A DNA stretch of 64,000 nt from Lamprobacter modestohalophilus (GCF_016583905.1 NZ_NRRY01000013.1:1-64000); one strand, 5' to 3'; positions 36,883 to 45,155 are shown, counted from the stretch's first letter. Numbers and translations are program-made. The notes: a model not told the origin generated them from the sequence alone.

Positions 36883-36953
36883 AACGCGGCTGAATCTGGC
36901 GTGAATCTTCCTATGCGTCGTATAAACTGTCTTTTTTGTCGCTAAAGCACCCG

Positions 36954-37178
36954 TCACGAGGTGCCTTTGTTTGCACCTGGCTTTCCAGCAGAAAGCCCGT
37001 CCCCGTCGACGCCAGCCCGACCGCCAGCTTTCGGCAATGTCTCGTGGGACTCCAGAAATCGCCGTAGCGCCTCCACCAGCAGATCGTTGAAGTCCGTCGC
37101 CCAGCCTTCCGCCACGAATGCTCGGGCCTGAGCTGCAAGCTCCGCGGGAAGTTTCGCCTCGATCCGGGTGTTGTTCAT
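36954..37178 (-). CDS. Ribbon-helix-helix antitoxin-like protein
   Basis: A 74-residue protein whose N-terminal about 45 residues (NTRIEAKLPAELAAQARAFV, then two helices) fit a CopG/VapB-type DNA-binding fold. The C-terminus is a G/P/K-rich tail. No PIN, RelE or other toxin lies beside it. Its nearest downstream gene is the Fic-fold protein, whose promoter carries a dyad that it could bind. Orphan antitoxin or local regulator; uncertain. Confidence 0.6.
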   Translation of the reverse strand: MNNTRIEAKLPAELAAQARAFVAEGWATDFNDLLVEALRRFLESHETLPKAGGRAGVDGDGLSAGKPGANKGTS

Positions 37179-37229
37179 GGCTTGTAGTCCGAAATGCATC
37201 GGGTGTGCGGCATCCCCACTTGAACGGCC

Positions 37230-39044
37230 TTATGTTGACAGGGGGTCTCCATGCGAATAAATCTCTCCGGTGCTCAACTGGTGTCCTTCGGCCAGTCGCC
37301 TCGCGGCTTTGCTAATCAACTCTGCGCGGGCGGACAGGAACACATTGAAGTCACTAGCAAGCTTTTCGTTCTTTTCCGAATCCCCCAGACCTTCGTAGCC
37401 GCCATTGGATAACTCATCGATTGGAATCAGGTGGGATTGCAGGCGTTCGTTGACGATGCCTTCCAACGTCCATTGATACCGATCCTTTAGATAAACCAGC
37501 GGGTCTTTCCTACCGATGGAAATGTTTGTCTTGTCGGTGATCAGTGCGCAGTTCAAAGCCAGAAAGCTGTCAATCTCGGCTTCCTTAAGCAGCGCATCAG
37601 GGAAGATGTGGTGATAATGGCGGTCTCCGATGTTGTTTTTATCGAGCCGTTCGCCCGTGGAGAAATCGAGTGCTCCGAGACGGCAGGCCACGGCCAGTAC
37701 AGCACGTCCACGGATGCTTGCCCGCTTGGGCCATTCGGCCGTCATCAGTTCTTCGGCCTCGACCATGGTATGCTCGGCAAAAATTGGGACGTCCTGGATT
37801 CCAAACGTTGCGCCATCGGCTTTCTTCTCGCCACACACGATCCGCCGAAGAGCATTAAAATCTGAGAAGGCATGAGTCGCTGCCGAGTTTTCGTAGCGAT
37901 CTGTGAAGAAGGCATTCCAGGTATAGCGTTTTAGAAGCAATTCGTCCTGCCCCAGCTTGTCGCCAGATTCGGGAATGTCCCGGTATAGCGCCGCGATCAC
38001 CGCAAGAACAGCATTCGTCGGCAGGCGGTTGGCATCGAAGATCCCCTCCGACTTCAAAAAGCGCGCCATCCGCTGCAGACCTTTTTCCAGCGTAGCCCAG
38101 TGGTTGACCATCTCCCGCTTGTCCATATCCCACGCACCGCGCTGGTTCGGTAGCTGGTTTTGCAGTAGAGCCGCCGTGTTGAGAATCAACTTGGAAGGTT
38201 CTTCGTAGTGGGCGATTTCCGGGCTCTTCGCGATGAGGATTTCTTCCAGATCATGAAGTGATCTGCCCATCACGCTTTCCACCTCAGCGACGATGATGTC
38301 GTAGGTAGAGAGCGGCTTGCTATTCGTATTCATGTTGATGAACACGTTCAAAGCAACCGACTTTTCGGTGTGCGCGGGAAGGGACAGATAGGGCAAATTA
38401 TAGTTGGCGATCACCGACCTCAAATCTTTGATCGCATCGCTCACTTCTTGTTTCTTCTGATAGTAGGCCTCAATTCCAGCTGAATCGCCAGGTTGCGCCT
38501 GGACTGGCTCCAGTGCCTGTTTTAGCCAAGCATCAATCTCGTTCTGGATGTCCTCTGGCCTCAGGAGGTTGGCGGGAATCAGTCCGCGGCGAAGCGTTTG
38601 TGCCGGAGCGTCGCACCAAAGCGGATAACGCTCGCCGTTCTTCTTGTAGTAGCGACCTCGCCAGTAGGCTGTGTGATCTTCCATTTCCGCGTCGCCATCA
38701 TATTCGTCCAACGCTTTGAGATAGATAAAATAGGTTTCCCACTCGTAGTTGTTCTGAAAGACGCGCCATAGAGCGGTCAATCGCTGTTGTCCGTCCAACA
38801 GGTGTTCATAGACACGGCCATCGATCTCGGGAGCTGTGGACAGGTGGCGGGAAACAAACTTTTCTTTGTCACCAACCTCCAAGATTAGGGTGATCCCCAA
38901 GGGCAGGTTGTTGATGACGGTCTCAACCAGACTGCAAATCCGGCTTCGGTCCCATGCCTCAAAGCGCTGGAAGCGCGGTAGCTTGATCTCGGCCCGCTCT
39001 ACCTTGCCATACCAATCAGAGATTTTTCGGTTTCTTGCTTCCAT
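37230..39044 (-). CDS. DUF262/HNH (GmrSD/SspE-like) defence nuclease
   Basis: A 604-residue protein. The N-terminal DUF262 domain shows LPRFQR near residue 23 and LLDGQQRLTAL near 85, the ParB/Srx-like nucleotide-hydrolysing motifs. The C-terminal DUF1524-like part shows RHYHHIFPDALL near residue 465, an HNH-type nuclease motif, and an N near K-T-N-I-S. This matches single-chain GmrSD/BrxU/SspE-type enzymes that cut modified or phage DNA. It begins 3 nt after hsdS ends and so appears to be co-transcribed with the type I system. Its target is not known. Confidence 0.8.
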   Translation of the reverse strand: MEARNRKISDWYGKVERAEIKLPRFQRFEAWDRSRICSLVETVINNLPLGITLILEVGDKEKFVSRHLSTAPEIDGRVYEHLLDGQQRLTALWRVFQNNYEWETYFIYLKALDEYDGDAEMEDHTAYWRGRYYKKNGERYPLWCDAPAQTLRRGLIPANLLRPEDIQNEIDAWLKQALEPVQAQPGDSAGIEAYYQKKQEVSDAIKDLRSVIANYNLPYLSLPAHTEKSVALNVFINMNTNSKPLSTYDIIVAEVESVMGRSLHDLEEILIAKSPEIAHYEEPSKLILNTAALLQNQLPNQRGAWDMDKREMVNHWATLEKGLQRMARFLKSEGIFDANRLPTNAVLAVIAALYRDIPESGDKLGQDELLLKRYTWNAFFTDRYENSAATHAFSDFNALRRIVCGEKKADGATFGIQDVPIFAEHTMVEAEELMTAEWPKRASIRGRAVLAVACRLGALDFSTGERLDKNNIGDRHYHHIFPDALLKEAEIDSFLALNCALITDKTNISIGRKDPLVYLKDRYQWTLEGIVNERLQSHLIPIDELSNGGYEGLGDSEKNEKLASDFNVFLSARAELISKAARRLAEGHQLSTGEIYSHGDPLST

Positions 39045-39047
39045 TGG

Positions 39048-39692
39048 CTATTCCAAATTCATCATTTCAAATTCCAACTCGTGAACACGGATCTTCGCGG
39101 TCATCAGTTCGTGAAGGAGGGTGCGGAAGAGGTCTTGGAGAACCGCTGCTTTATCGGTCGAATGGGAGATCTTGGCTTCGGTGGCGTCAAGCGCCGCAAC
39201 AATCTCGCCCTGTTCTTCAAGCGTCGGTTTGGGGACGATGATCGCCTTAACGTCGCCCTGGTTGATGCTCGACTGCGCAACGGCACGCTTCGCTGTCCCG
39301 ATGATCTGCTTCTTGGTCAGCGGGGAACTTAAAAACTTGAAGACGTATTCTTTCAGAACCTGCGATTCGTCGACCGAGAACCGCATCATATTGGACTCAA
39401 AGACCATATCACCGCTGATCGCTCCGATCAGGGCGGTCTTGCCCAAGTGGGAAAGACTGTTCACTCGGTTGATGACGATGTCGCCAGGTTCCAGTCCGTA
39501 GGTTTCGATTTCGTCGCGAGCCAGCGCGACAAGGTTTCCAGCTCGGTTAACGACGTCACCGTCGTTGCTGAAGTCATCGATTCGCAAAATCTGGGTGCCT
39601 GAGCCGTAGTCGCGCTTGTGCTTGTAGATTCCGTTCTGTGGCTGCTTCTCAAATAGGGTTTCCAACTCCACCACCTCCCAGCTTTCGGGCAC
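39048..39692 (-). CDS. hsdS: HsdS C-terminal half (second target-recognition domain)
   Basis: A 214-residue half subunit with one target-recognition domain (NGIYKHKRDYGSGTQILRI) and a conserved helical region (PTLEEQGEIVAALDATEAKI). It is in the same frame as the upstream half and is separated only by a TGA at 39714-39716. Between that stop and the GTG at 39692 the frame still reads the normal linker (KETEIGP). It could be translated from the GTG as a separate half-subunit or by readthrough. Confidence 0.8.
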   Translation of the reverse strand: MPESWEVVELETLFEKQPQNGIYKHKRDYGSGTQILRIDDFSNDGDVVNRAGNLVALARDEIETYGLEPGDIVINRVNSLSHLGKTALIGAISGDMVFESNMMRFSVDESQVLKEYVFKFLSSPLTKKQIIGTAKRAVAQSSINQGDVKAIIVPKPTLEEQGEIVAALDATEAKISHSTDKAAVLQDLFRTLLHELMTAKIRVHELEFEMMNLE

Positions 39693-39713
39693 GGGGCCGA
39701 TTTCGGTCTCTTT

Positions 39714-40313
39714 TCAGGCTTCGTTGCGAAGGCCTTCGATGAAGAGCTTGTGCATGAGGGCCTTTTTCAGCTCGGTGGTGGTCTGAATGATCCGCTGCTG
39801 CGCTTCGATTGCCCGCTGCACCGTCGAAAGGATGTGCGCGATCCGCTTCTGCTCGGGGAGTGGGGGGACGTTGAGCCGGATCTGTTCGAGGCAGTCCCGC
39901 GTGATTCCCTTGATCGTCGCGCCGCGCTTGTTCATCGCAACGTATTGCTGGATCGAATCGATCCCGAGTTGGTAAGCGAGAAACTTGATGTCATAGTTCT
40001 CGTTGTCGATCAGAACGCCTGCGAGATCCTGATTGAGGGCGAGGTCAATCCGGTTGATGCCAACTTTGCCGACTCCTACCCGCGTTGCGAAGATGATACT
40101 GTCTTTGGGGACGATCTTGGTGGCGGTCTTCTTGACCGCTTCTTCGGACACGAATTTTTCCCCGGTTGTGAGTTCTAATTTCTCCCCAAGCCACTTGCTT
40201 GTGATCCAAGGAATCTCTCCCTTCCAGAAATCAGCCCGCGAGGTTGTTGGCGTTCCTCCGTTGAGGAATCCGGTGGCAATCTCACCAACTGTGGTTTGCT
40301 GCCAGTTACTCAT
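39714..40313 (-). CDS. hsdS: HsdS N-terminal half (first target-recognition domain)
   Basis: Specificity subunit fragment of 199 residues: a target-recognition domain (NGGTPTTSRADFWKGEIPWI) followed by the conserved helix PPLPEQKRIAHILSTVQRAI and HKLFIEGLRNEA before the TGA. With the downstream half the whole gene is 39048-40313, about 422 codons, the normal HsdS size. The ATG at 40313 is taken instead of a GTG two codons earlier. Confidence 0.85.
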   Translation of the reverse strand: MSNWQQTTVGEIATGFLNGGTPTTSRADFWKGEIPWITSKWLGEKLELTTGEKFVSEEAVKKTATKIVPKDSIIFATRVGVGKVGINRIDLALNQDLAGVLIDNENYDIKFLAYQLGIDSIQQYVAMNKRGATIKGITRDCLEQIRLNVPPLPEQKRIAHILSTVQRAIEAQQRIIQTTTELKKALMHKLFIEGLRNEA

Positions 40314-40338
40314 AATCACGGCTTCTAAAGAATCTCCT

Positions 40339-40656
40339 TCAACGCCTTGTCAATCTTCTGGGCTTCGACGAAAACGCCTCCGCAAATTGAATCATTCGCC
40401 AGAGGTTCTCCTCACTGAAGGCGCTTCCGAGCCAGCCGGACAATTGTCGCCCCACTGCGGCGACAATCTGCGTACCGTATTCGGCACGTTTCTCGCCGAG
40501 AATCTCGCGGTGCAGCCGACTCCCCAAGTTCCAGTAGAGCATCGTGAGCGCGGCATTGGCGGTCTGGGCGAGCTGTTCCCGCGCATCTGTGATCATGCCC
40601 CGCAACTCGCCCAGCAAGCGGTCGGGGGCGTCGTTCAGGTCGTTGGGCTCGCTCAT
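40339..40656 (-). pseudogene. Truncated DUF1016 (YhcG-type) nuclease gene
   Basis: A 105-codon frame that opens with a good DUF1016 N-terminal domain (ALTMLYWNLGSRLHREILG, RQLSGWLG, FSEENLWRMIQFAEAF) and then loses similarity. Full YhcG proteins are about 350 residues and end in a PD-(D/E)XK nuclease, which is missing. In another frame the next bases encode FVEAQKIDKALKEIL and a stop, as if the 3' end of a different gene was joined after a deletion. Its ATG overlaps the hsdM stop (ATGA). Confidence 0.7.
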
Positions 40657-42206
40657 ACCCCGATCTTCCGCAGAATCTCCCGTAGCGCGGCATCGGCCTC
40701 GCGCGCCTCGGCCTCCGCCGCGTCCAGGTCGGCGACGATCTCCTCCAGCGGCCGATAGGTTTCGGCGTCGCTGGTATGGATGTAGCGGCTGGGGGAGATG
40801 TTGTAGTCGTTCTTCTTCAACTCCGCGAGATCGACGATCTGGCTGAGCTTGTCCGCTTCCTTCCACCCGATGAGGGTGTCGGCGATGCGTGCGATGCCCT
40901 CGGGCGGGATGAAGTTCTTAGGGTCGCCCTTGTCGAAGACCTGGCTGGCGTTGACGAGGAAGACCTTACCGCGCCGTGCCTCGGGCTTGGCCTTGTTCAG
41001 GAACAGGACGATCCCCGGCGCGGTGGTGTTGTAGAAGAGGTTCTCGGGCAGGTAGAGGACGCTCTCGATCAGGTCGTGGTCGACGAACCACTGGCGGACG
41101 GTCTTCTCCTTGTTGGTGCCGGCATTGCCTGATCCGCGGGAAGCGGCGCCGGTGTCGAGGACGACGGCGGCGCGGCCTTTGTCGTTGAGGCTGGCGTGCA
41201 TGTGCTGCACCCAGCCCCAGTCGGCGGAGGACTTGCCGGGGAAGCCGGCCCCGGCGGGGAAGCGGTCGAGCTCGTCGTTGTCGTAGTCGGCCTCGGTGAA
41301 CCAGTTCTGGTTCCACATGGGATTGGCGACGACGCGGTCGAAGGTGCGCAGTCGGCCGCGCCAGCGAAATTTGGGGTGCTTGAAGGTATCGCCGATCTCG
41401 ATCTCACCCTCGAAGTCGTGAATGATCAGGTTCATGTTGGCCATGGCCCAGGTGTCGGCGATGTACTCCTGGCCATAGAGCTTGAGCGGAGCGGGCCGTT
41501 CGCTCTTGGCCGTCTCCTCCATCGCGATCTCGCACTTGATCAGCAGGCCGCCGGAGCCGCAGCAGGGGTCGTAGATCTCCATGCCCGGCTCCGGCGCGAG
41601 CACGCGGGACATGATGGTGCCGACCTCGGGCGGGGTATAGAACTCGCCGGCGCTCTGGCCGCCGCCCTCGGCGAACTTGCGGATCAGGTATTCGTAGCTC
41701 TTGCCAATGATGTCGGCCTCGACGTCGTCCAGGCCCAGGCGCTTGGTGCTGATCGCTTCAATCAGATTAGAGAGGCGATCGTCGTCGAGGTCGCGCTGGC
41801 CGTGGGTGGTGGCGTTGAAGTCGACGCGGTCGATGATGCCCTGCAACAGCGGGTTTTCCCGCGCGATGGCGCGCATCTGGGTGGTGACGCCTTCGCCGAT
41901 TCTGTCCGCGAACTTGCGGATGACGGACCAGACGGGTTGCTCGGGGTCCTCCGGGACCAGCGGCAGGTAGAAGCGCACCAGCTTGTGGTCGGCCTTGGCG
42001 AGCGCGAAGGCCGACCGGCGCGAGCCGACCTCCGCGGCGATGCGGTTCAACTCGTCGTCGAAGACGTCGCAGAGGCGCTTGGTGAAGATCAGCGGGAGGA
42101 TGTAGTCCTTGTATTTGGGTGCATCCTTGGCTCCGCGAATGGAGCAGGCGGCGTCCCAGATCCAGGATTCTAGGGACTTGGCATTTTCGGGCTTATTCTT
42201 CGCCAT
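40653..42206 (-). CDS. hsdM: Type I restriction-modification M subunit
   Basis: Adenine-N6 methyltransferase, 517 residues. The helical N-terminal domain (LIFTKRLCDVFDDELNR) is followed by the methylase: AdoMet motif I DPCCGSGGLL near residue 220 and the catalytic NPxW/F-type motif VVANPMWN near 300, where NPPF is more usual in this family. It protects host DNA together with HsdS. The ATG at 42206 (MAKNKPENAK) overlaps the small upstream frame by 14 nt. First large gene of the island. Confidence 0.93.
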   Translation of the reverse strand: MAKNKPENAKSLESWIWDAACSIRGAKDAPKYKDYILPLIFTKRLCDVFDDELNRIAAEVGSRRSAFALAKADHKLVRFYLPLVPEDPEQPVWSVIRKFADRIGEGVTTQMRAIARENPLLQGIIDRVDFNATTHGQRDLDDDRLSNLIEAISTKRLGLDDVEADIIGKSYEYLIRKFAEGGGQSAGEFYTPPEVGTIMSRVLAPEPGMEIYDPCCGSGGLLIKCEIAMEETAKSERPAPLKLYGQEYIADTWAMANMNLIIHDFEGEIEIGDTFKHPKFRWRGRLRTFDRVVANPMWNQNWFTEADYDNDELDRFPAGAGFPGKSSADWGWVQHMHASLNDKGRAAVVLDTGAASRGSGNAGTNKEKTVRQWFVDHDLIESVLYLPENLFYNTTAPGIVLFLNKAKPEARRGKVFLVNASQVFDKGDPKNFIPPEGIARIADTLIGWKEADKLSQIVDLAELKKNDYNISPSRYIHTSDAETYRPLEEIVADLDAAEAEAREADAALREILRKIGV

Positions 42207-42381
42207 GGATTCCTTCGTGGAGGTTGATGACCTCGCCACAGGCCGGGCACTGGAATGTATTGGAAGAGACCTGGCTAAATCGCAAGCCTGTGTCGATGGG
42301 TGGGGTGGCTTGGGCCTGGACGCGCGCTAGTTGGCGGCAGAGGTCGCGGAGTGGGGCCATGTCTGCCAATGGTTCCTCCAT
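42193..42381 (-). CDS. Small protein with CPxC motif and peptidase-like scar
   Basis: A 62-residue frame just after maf and overlapping hsdM. The middle and end contain FQCPACGEVINLHEGIH, a possible half zinc ribbon. Its first part, with the codons before it, reads QAHLGNYEAMEEPLADMA and matches the C-terminus of the YgjP-like protein at the other end of the island (QAHLGDYEAMEARLVDMA). It may be a chance frame left by recombination rather than a working gene. Confidence 0.4.
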   Translation of the reverse strand: MEEPLADMAPLRDLCRQLARVQAQATPPIDTGLRFSQVSSNTFQCPACGEVINLHEGIHGEE

Positions 42382-42410
42382 CGCCTCATAATTCCCTAGG
42401 TGCGCCTGCT

Positions 42411-43139
42411 TCAGGCCTGCAACGGATCGATTCCGGCTGCGCGTAGCAGCTCGCAGAGCCGAATCAGCGGCAGCCCGATGAGGCTGGTCGGGTCAGCGCC
42501 CTCTAAGCGCTCGAACAGCGCGATCCCGAGCCCCTCCGACTTGAAGCTGCCGGCGCAGCCAAACGGCTGCTCGCGGTCGACATAGGCGGCGATCTCGGCC
42601 TCCGATAGCTGACGAAAGTGCACCTGATAGGACTCGCAGCAGACTTGGGCTTGGGCCTTGCGTGCATCAAAGAGGCACAGCCCGGTCTCAAAGGTGACAC
42701 GGCGCCCAGAGGCCTGGCGTAGCTGTTCGAGCGCCCGCTCGCGGCTGCCGGGTTTGCCCAACACCTGCTCGTCCAGGCAGGCGACCTGATCCGAGCCGAT
42801 GATCAGCGCATCCGGAAACTGTGCCGCGACCGCGCGTGCCTTCGCCTCCGCGAGCCGTTGGACCAGTGCTTGCGGTGGCTCGTCGGTGAGGCGCGTCTCG
42901 TCGCAATCCGGCGCGGCGGTCTGGAAACGGAGGCCGAGGCGGTCGAGCAGCTCGCGCCGGAATGGCGAGGTCGAGGCCAGCACGAGGGTGCGCTCAGATC
43001 CGGAATTGAGTGCGTTAGTTGAGGTTGAGGCTGAGGCTAATGCTGAGGCCGATGTCGGAGTCGTAGTTTGGATTGGGGTGTTGGCGGGGGTGGTGTTGGC
43101 GGGGGTGGTTTTTGCGCTGTGCTCGGGCATGGTACTCAC
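42411..43139 (-). CDS. maf: Maf-like nucleoside triphosphate pyrophosphatase (YceF type)
   Basis: House-cleaning pyrophosphatase that hydrolyses non-canonical nucleotides; the YceF branch prefers 7-methyl-GTP. The 242-residue protein has the N-terminal LVLASTSPFRRELLDRLGL, the acidic IIGSDQVACLDE and FKSEGLGIALFERLEG followed by DPTSLIGLPLI. Before residue 50 there is a low-complexity tail (TTPANTTPANTPIQTTT) not seen in usual family members. The GTG at 43139 overlaps the ycgN stop; the ATG at 43130 is an alternative. Its last 112 bp are repeated at 32050-32161. Confidence 0.92.
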   Translation of the reverse strand: MSTMPEHSAKTTPANTTPANTPIQTTTPTSASALASASTSTNALNSGSERTLVLASTSPFRRELLDRLGLRFQTAAPDCDETRLTDEPPQALVQRLAEAKARAVAAQFPDALIIGSDQVACLDEQVLGKPGSRERALEQLRQASGRRVTFETGLCLFDARKAQAQVCCESYQVHFRQLSEAEIAAYVDREQPFGCAGSFKSEGLGIALFERLEGADPTSLIGLPLIRLCELLRAAGIDPLQA

Positions 43140-43615
43140 CGAATCCAGGTGATCAGGCGCATCAGTGGATCGCCAGCGGTGGTCTCGGATTCGACTCGAC
43201 CACGGACACTCTGACCGAGACGGTGTACCGCGTCAGGATCGCCGCAGATGAGCGGATGCCAGTCTGGCAGCGGTTTACCCTCGGCGACGAGCCGATAGGC
43301 GCAGGTCTCAGGCAGCCAGTAGGGCTCTGCTAGGGTTGCTGGCGTCAGCGTGACGCAGTCGGGCACGCGCTCGGAGCGATGCGGATAGTCGGTGCATTGG
43401 CAGCCGTCCTGATCGAGGAGATAGCAGGCGACATCGGTGTAATGGATGGCCCCGGTGTCCTCGTCTTCATACTTGTTGACGCAGCACTTGGCGCAGCCGT
43501 CACAGAGTGATTCCCACTGCGTGGCGGAGAGCTGATCGAGCGCAATGCGCTCCCAGAAGGCATCGATTGCTGCGGAAGGGTTGGCCATCGGCTGGGTCTG
43601 ATTGATACTGGACAT
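43136..43615 (-). CDS. ycgN: YcgN-family cysteine-cluster protein
   Basis: A 159-residue UPF0260/YkgJ-type protein with a dense cysteine cluster: CDGCAKCCVNKYED, then CYLLDQDGCQCTDY, and further single cysteines in VPDCVTL, PETCAYRL and LICGDP. It probably binds zinc or an iron-sulfur cluster; the function is unknown. Its stop overlaps the maf start, suggesting co-translation. Confidence 0.88.
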   Translation of the reverse strand: MSSINQTQPMANPSAAIDAFWERIALDQLSATQWESLCDGCAKCCVNKYEDEDTGAIHYTDVACYLLDQDGCQCTDYPHRSERVPDCVTLTPATLAEPYWLPETCAYRLVAEGKPLPDWHPLICGDPDAVHRLGQSVRGRVESETTAGDPLMRLITWIR

Positions 43616-43641
43616 CCCACTAGCTTAGCCGGTTCGGCGCG

Positions 43642-44205
43642 ATGAATTACAGTCAGCTTCCGACACCCTTTGGCGCGATTGGCATTTTTTGGCAGGACCA
43701 TCAGTTGATACGGGTTCTGCTCGCGCCTGAGCTTGCGACGGGACCAACGCTCGAGCAGGCGCGGGCGAGGGTAGCCGCGCCAACATGGCTGAGTGCTGAG
43801 ATGGAGGCCTATTTCACCGACCCGCGGCATCACTTCAGCTGCGCCATCGAGCCGACGGGTACGGTCTTTCAGCGCCGGGTCTGGGCGATGATCGCGGCTC
43901 TTCCGCCCGGGTGCCCTCGCACCTATGGGTCGCTCGCGGAAGCGCTCGACAGCTCCGCGCGCGCGGTTGGCAATGCCTGTCGCGCTAATCCCGTGCCGCT
44001 TCGGATTCCCTGCCACCGGGTCATCGCTGCTCGCGGTCTTGGCGGCTTCGCAGGCGATCGCAGCGGCCGCCTCATCGAGATCAAGCGCTGGCTGCTCGAC
44101 CATGAGGCAATGTTCAGCCCGGAGCAACCGAGGCAATCGGAGACACTGGAGCCACTGGAGCCACTGGAGCCACGATGGCCGAGCGAGGCGAGGGTCCAGC
44201 AATGA
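43642..44205 (+). CDS. ogt: Methylated-DNA-protein cysteine methyltransferase
   Basis: Suicide repair enzyme that takes the methyl group from O6-methylguanine. The 187-residue protein has the active site PCHRVIAARG with the acceptor cysteine, RAVGNACRANPVPLRIPCH preceding it, and the helix-turn-helix region (TYGSLAEAL). The C-terminal tail has three LEP repeats (9-bp unit CTGGAGCCA, 44146-44172). Its TGA overlaps the xerD ATG. Confidence 0.92.
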   Translation: MNYSQLPTPFGAIGIFWQDHQLIRVLLAPELATGPTLEQARARVAAPTWLSAEMEAYFTDPRHHFSCAIEPTGTVFQRRVWAMIAALPPGCPRTYGSLAEALDSSARAVGNACRANPVPLRIPCHRVIAARGLGGFAGDRSGRLIEIKRWLLDHEAMFSPEQPRQSETLEPLEPLEPRWPSEARVQQ

Positions 44206-45155
44206 GGCAGACGGGCGACCTGACTGAAGGCCAGGCCGAGCAGGGCTTGAGCCCAGGCGATGATAGCGGGCTGCGCGTGATCGAAGCCTTTGCCGATGCG
44301 CTCTGGATGGAACGTGGGCTGAGCGCGAACACGCTCGCCGCCTATCAGTCGGACCTCCGTGGCTTTCATCTCTGGCTCACTCGAGAGCATCGGCGTGGCC
44401 TGACACTGGCCCAGCGTAGCGATCTGCTCGACTATCTTGCGGTGCTCGCACAGCAGGGTCGCAAGCCGCGCTCATCAGCACGCGTCCTGTCCTGCTTGCG
44501 GCAGTTCTATGGGCACCTGCGGCGTCAGGGCGTGATTGCAGAAGACCCCAGCGAGCGCGTCGAGGCGCCGCGGCTGGGCCGACCGCTGCCAAAGACATTG
44601 ACCGAGGCCGACGTCGAGGCGCTGCTGGAGGCGCCCGATGCCGATGATCCACGCGGCCATCGCGATCGCACCATGCTGGAGGTGCTCTACGCCAGCGGCT
44701 TGCGCGTCACTGAGCTGGTCACCCTGAGACCAGACGCCGTGAGTCTGACGCAGGGTGTGGTGCGCATCACCGGCAAGGGCGACAAAGAGCGCTTGGTCCC
44801 ACTCGGCGAGGAGGCGACCAGCTGGCTGGTCAGCTATGCAAGGGGGCCGAGGGCGGTGCTGCTCGGCAGTCGGACCTGCGACTATCTGTTTCCGACTCAG
44901 CGCAGCGATTGCATGACACGTCAGGCCTTCTGGCAACTCATCAAACGCTATGCCGCCCTGGCCGGGATCATCAAGCCCCTCTCGCCGCACACCTTGCGGC
45001 ATGCCTTTGCGACGCACCTGTTGAACCATGGGGCCGATCTGCGCGTCGTACAGATGTTGCTCGGGCATAGCGATCTCTCGACCACGCAGATCTACACCCA
45101 TGTGGCGCGCGAACGTTTAAAGCAGTTGCACGAGAAGCACCACCCGCGTGCTTGA
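44202..45155 (+). CDS. xerD: Tyrosine recombinase XerD
   Basis: Site-specific recombinase that resolves chromosome dimers at dif with XerC. The 317-residue protein has the N-terminal core-binding domain and a catalytic domain with R (YASGLRVTELVTL), K (GKGDKERLVPL), H-x-x-R (SPHTLRHAFATHLL), H (LLGHSDLSTTQIY) and the nucleophile tyrosine (QIYTHV). The neighbour dsbC supports XerD over XerC (xerD-dsbC in E. coli). The ATG at 44202 is chosen for its ATGA overlap with ogt. Confidence 0.9.
   Translation: MRQTGDLTEGQAEQGLSPGDDSGLRVIEAFADALWMERGLSANTLAAYQSDLRGFHLWLTREHRRGLTLAQRSDLLDYLAVLAQQGRKPRSSARVLSCLRQFYGHLRRQGVIAEDPSERVEAPRLGRPLPKTLTEADVEALLEAPDADDPRGHRDRTMLEVLYASGLRVTELVTLRPDAVSLTQGVVRITGKGDKERLVPLGEEATSWLVSYARGPRAVLLGSRTCDYLFPTQRSDCMTRQAFWQLIKRYAALAGIIKPLSPHTLRHAFATHLLNHGADLRVVQMLLGHSDLSTTQIYTHVARERLKQLHEKHHPRA

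Noticed and set aside
44202..45155. Tyrosine recombinase considered as the integrase of the nearby restriction island
   Set aside because: The xerD-dsbC order and housekeeping XerD motifs fit the chromosomal gene, and it lies outside the maf repeats beyond ycgN and ogt.
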